Positions 24,068 through 25,695 of a stretch of DNA of 25,695 nucleotides are shown here, piece after piece; position 1 is the first letter of the stretch; every line of letters starts with the position of its first letter. Under the pieces are notes generated by a model that saw nothing but the letters and a program-made list of their open reading frames with translations, was not told the origin of the DNA and ran no database searches. The translations under genes and the position numbers were made by a program. The stretch lies in contig DJSP01000008.1 in NCBI GenBank assembly GCA_002438065.1, forward strand, positions 1-25,695, read 5' to 3'. This DNA is from Caryophanales bacterium UBA6331 (GTDB lineage Bacteria; Bacillota_I; Bacilli_A; RF39; UBA660).

Positions 24068-24250
24068 ATGAGAAATAATAAAACAAAACAAATAAGGAAA
24101 AAATTTAAAGATATTTATAAAGATGAATTTGAAGATTCAAATGAATCTTTTATGGATTTTTTATTAGATTTAATTCCAATTAATGTATTAGCAAATATTA
24201 TAGATAAAGGCGAAAAATATTATTCATCACTTTTCTATAAGTATAAATAA
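24068..24250 (+). CDS. Small 60-aa protein between VirB4 and the M23 hydrolase
   Basis: The N-terminus is strongly basic (KTKQIRKKFKDIYK), followed by an acidic turn and a moderately hydrophobic segment (FMDFLLDLIPINVLANII), which could lie on the membrane. GGGAG inside the VirB4 gene precedes the ATG by 10 bp. The next gene starts 1 bp after its stop without a Shine-Dalgarno, so translational coupling is likely. No family recognised; placement implies a T4SS accessory role. Confidence 0.55.
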   Translation: MRNNKTKQIRKKFKDIYKDEFEDSNESFMDFLLDLIPINVLANIIDKGEKYYSSLFYKYK

Positions 24251-24251
24251 A

Positions 24252-25115
24252 ATGAAGAAGCACAGAAAAATATTAAAATTAATTGTAAGCAGTTCATTTT
24301 TATCAATCACATTTGGGATGATTGTATTAATATGTATGCTTATATTATTTGACTTTTTTGGTGTGGTATTGACAAAAGAACAAATACAAAATAATGCAGA
24401 GTATGCCGATGCTTATAAGAGTGCAATAAACAAGTATTTAAGTGATGGGTATGTGCCATTACAACGACTTTTATATTTTTATCTTGAAGATCCAAGTTTA
24501 TCGATAAACATTTTATATAAAATGAATCAAAATGAAATGCAGAAAACTGCTAAAGAAATTAATGAGGTATGTGAAGATCAAAGAGTAAAAAATATGACTG
24601 CCTGTTCCGAAAATAATATTGAAGAAAATATAGATTATTTATTAGTAAGCAATAGTTATTTTAATTTTCCACTTACTAAAAAATTTATAATTACTAGTTT
24701 TTTTAATGAACAAAGAATTATATATGATGAAAATAATGTACATAGTGGATGGGATTTTGCAGTACCTGCTCAAACTCCAGTGTATTCCGTATGTAATGGT
24801 GTAGTTGAAAAAATTGTGTTTACTCAAAATGAAAATATACCATATGATCAAAGCAAAAATAAAACGGGAAATCTTATAACTATAAAATGTGATAAAGATT
24901 ATGAAGATACTTTTTATGTAACGTTTGCACATCTTTATCCAAATAGTTCAAAAGTAAAAGAAGGAGATGAAGTTACTCACTGGACTGAAATTGCAAGTGT
25001 AGGAACAACTGGATATTCCACTGGTAATCATCTTCACTATCAAGTAGAAAACTCAAATAGAGAAAAATTAGATGGTATGAAATTTATAGATTTTACTATG
25101 GAAAGTCCTATATAA
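24252..25115 (+). CDS. Membrane-anchored M23 peptidase of the T4SS (conjugative cell-wall hydrolase)
   Basis: A 287-aa protein. An N-terminal membrane helix (about 18-36) is followed by an extracellular helical region (45-150; two Cys near 112 and 119) and an M23 zinc endopeptidase domain with HSGWD (H164, D168), FAHLYP (H227) and HLHYQ (H260, H262). It would open the cell wall locally for the mating channel, the role played by VirB1-like or CwlT-like hydrolases elsewhere. Unlike the endolysin at 9,313-10,131 it has a membrane anchor and no LysM domains, and the two share little outside the active site. It is the last gene of the operon; a 354-bp gap follows. Confidence 0.85.
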   Translation: MKKHRKILKLIVSSSFLSITFGMIVLICMLILFDFFGVVLTKEQIQNNAEYADAYKSAINKYLSDGYVPLQRLLYFYLEDPSLSINILYKMNQNEMQKTAKEINEVCEDQRVKNMTACSENNIEENIDYLLVSNSYFNFPLTKKFIITSFFNEQRIIYDENNVHSGWDFAVPAQTPVYSVCNGVVEKIVFTQNENIPYDQSKNKTGNLITIKCDKDYEDTFYVTFAHLYPNSSKVKEGDEVTHWTEIASVGTTGYSTGNHLHYQVENSNREKLDGMKFIDFTMESPI

Positions 25116-25191
25116 GAAATATCTATATATTTAGTAAACATAATTGATTAAAAAAGATAAAATATGAGGAAGCATATTTAATGGCAATATT

Positions 25192-25211
25192 TTTTTAAGT
25201 AGCCACTTTTA
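25192..25211 (+). repeat. 20-bp repeat arm 1 (AAGTAGCCACTT element)
   Basis: These 20 bases are the exact reverse complement of 25,430-25,449. The core AAGTAGCCACTT is itself a partial dyad (AAGT...ACTT), the kind of site bound by a ribbon-helix-helix dimer. Confidence 0.75.
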
Positions 25212-25261
25212 AATAAGATAGAAGTCAAAATTTATCTTTTATAAAAAGGATTTTGAATGAT

Positions 25262-25289
25262 AAGTAGCCACTTTAAAATTTATAAGTGG
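25262..25289 (+). repeat. Middle AAGTAGCCACTT element with inverted half-site
   Basis: AAGTAGCCACTTT (25,262-25,274) repeats arm 1 in direct orientation, and AAGTGG (25,284-25,289) reverses its CCACTT, giving a 6-bp stem. Confidence 0.65.
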
Positions 25290-25419
25290 TCATTTTTGCA
25301 AGTGCAAAAATTGTAAGACACCATTAATTTATCTTGATTTTATGGTAGAAAAAAGATTATGTGGTGTCGTTCTTCTTATGCTCTTTAAAAATATGCAGTA
25401 TTTTTATTAAAAAAATAGA

Positions 25420-25449
25420 TTGAAAATGCTAAAAGTGGCTACTTAAAAA
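25420..25449 (+). promoter_or_regulatory. Putative promoter of the RHH gene overlapping repeat arm 2
   Basis: TTGAAA (25,420-25,425) and TAAAAA (25,444-25,449) are 18 bp apart. The inverted repeat arm TAAAAGTGGCTACTTAAAAA occupies 25,430-25,449, that is, the spacer and -10 box. If the next gene's product binds this element it would repress itself. The -10 box is weak. Confidence 0.4.
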
Positions 25450-25469
25450 TTAAGAGAGGATGGTAATAA

Positions 25470-25661
25470 TTGATAAAAGGTTTAGTAAGAACAACTTTAA
25501 GAATTGATAATAATTTAAAAACTAGAATAGAATTATTAGCTATAAAAAATAATTTTAGTTTTAATAAAATGGTAATCTATTTAATTGAATTAGGATATAA
25601 TTCATACATTAAAAAATTTGAAAACAATGAAAAGGAAAGAAATGTTAATGAAAAAAATTAG
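25470..25661 (+). CDS. Ribbon-helix-helix DNA-binding protein (possible relaxosome accessory or autoregulator)
   Basis: A 63-aa protein starting at TTG with AGAGAGGA (25,453-25,460) 9 bp upstream. The N-terminal strand VRTTLRIDNNLKTRIELLA, followed by NNFSFNKMVIYLIELGYNSY, is the Arc/MetJ-type ribbon-helix-helix fold. The Lys/Asn/Glu-rich tail is probably disordered. Small proteins of this fold next to transfer genes bind oriT as accessory factors or repress their own promoter. Repeats with AAGT...ACTT dyads stand directly upstream. Its 3' end overlaps the next gene by 14 bp. Confidence 0.7.
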   Translation: MIKGLVRTTLRIDNNLKTRIELLAIKNNFSFNKMVIYLIELGYNSYIKKFENNEKERNVNEKN

Positions 25662-25695
25662 AGTATATAATGATGAAGAAATAAAAAAATTATTA
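25648..25695 (+). CDS. Partial gene at the window edge
   Basis: ATG at 25,648 opens a frame (MKKIRVYNDEEIKKLL) that is still open at the window end; only 16 codons are visible. AAAGGAAAG lies about 8 bp upstream. It overlaps the RHH gene, so it is its operon partner. A second relaxosome/mobilisation protein would fit the location, but nothing in 16 residues proves it. Confidence 0.45.
   Translation, partial: MKKIRVYNDEEIKKLL

Larger units (their letters stand above)
25116..25469. other. Hairpin-rich non-coding region, possible oriT or control region
   Basis: No credible gene lies here. Besides three AAGTAGCCACTT elements it holds TTTTTGCA-AG-TGCAAAAA (25,293-25,310), GACACCA/TGGTGTC (25,317-25,323 with 25,362-25,368), TAAAAATA-TGCAG-TATTTTTA (25,386-25,406) and a 5-codon ORF behind a ribosome-binding site (GAGGAAG; ATG at 25,181). 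Dense inverted repeats next to a ribbon-helix-helix gene at the end of a T4SS operon resemble an origin of transfer. No nic site could be recognised. Confidence 0.45.

Noticed and set aside
24642..24932. 96-codon minus-strand frame
   Set aside because: Antisense to the M23 domain with the HSGWD motif; no start signal.
25192..25449. 20-bp inverted repeats considered as ends of a small transposon (MITE)
   Set aside because: There are no obvious flanking target duplications, a third internal copy exists and one arm falls on a putative promoter, so a binding-site array is likelier; not strictly excluded.

Overview
The window is very AT-rich and every gene I accept reads from the + strand. TGG is used for Trp and TGA/TAA/TAG all act as stops (code 11). 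Shine-Dalgarno sites are of the Gram-positive AGGAGG type, and there is a sortase, a sorting signal, LysM domains, InlB-type repeats and a SipW-type signal peptidase. Together these point to a low-GC Firmicute, probably an uncultured gut Bacilli/Erysipelotrichia-like lineage. A type IV secretion system (T4SS) and phage-derived genes say this is part of an integrated mobile element. I saw no tRNA, rRNA, CRISPR array or insertion sequence.

Module 1 (about 1-10,590) starts with tandem promoters and a 173-aa ArpU-like phage-type regulator. A phage tail-fibre/receptor-binding protein follows, then a 2,059-aa RHS/YD-repeat protein with lectin-like inserts and a unique C-terminal tip. Next come two small membrane proteins, a signal-less M23 + 2xLysM endolysin and a holin resembling the Phage_holin_4_1/TcdE family. 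A long hairpin terminator closes the module. There are no capsid, portal, tape-measure or tail-tube genes here, so this does not look like the end of an ordinary prophage. It looks like a giant toxin-like protein with its own lysis/release genes.

Between the modules lie an orphan 104-aa gene enclosed by terminators and a 435-bp non-coding stretch. That stretch holds three 11-bp repeats, a second copy of the tandem promoter arrangement, a 27-codon leader ORF and a terminator.

Module 2 (about 11,454-25,115) begins with a paralogue of the first regulator. After a 192-bp gap come about 13 kb of genes with gaps of at most about 30 bp or overlaps, and no terminator that I can see. Order: Thr-rich Cys-containing membrane protein; thioester/Cna-B adhesin; sortase; TasA/BsaA-like matrix protein; SipW-like signal peptidase; InlB-repeat protein with a SipW-like signal; SSB; two unknown proteins; T4SS pilin (VirB2-like); VirB6-like; VirB3/PrgI-like; VirB4 ATPase; a 60-aa protein; membrane-anchored M23 hydrolase. 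This appears to couple attachment/biofilm proteins to conjugation. No coupling protein (VirD4), VirB8-like protein or relaxase lies inside the window.

The last 580 bp hold a hairpin-rich non-coding region with three copies of an AAGTAGCCACTT element (two of them forming a perfect 20-bp inverted repeat). It is followed by a ribbon-helix-helix protein gene and a gene cut off by the window edge. This resembles an oriT/relaxosome or an autoregulated control region. The main system-level observation is that two paralogous regulators, each behind a similar tandem-promoter arrangement, head a lysis/RHS module and an adhesion/conjugation module.
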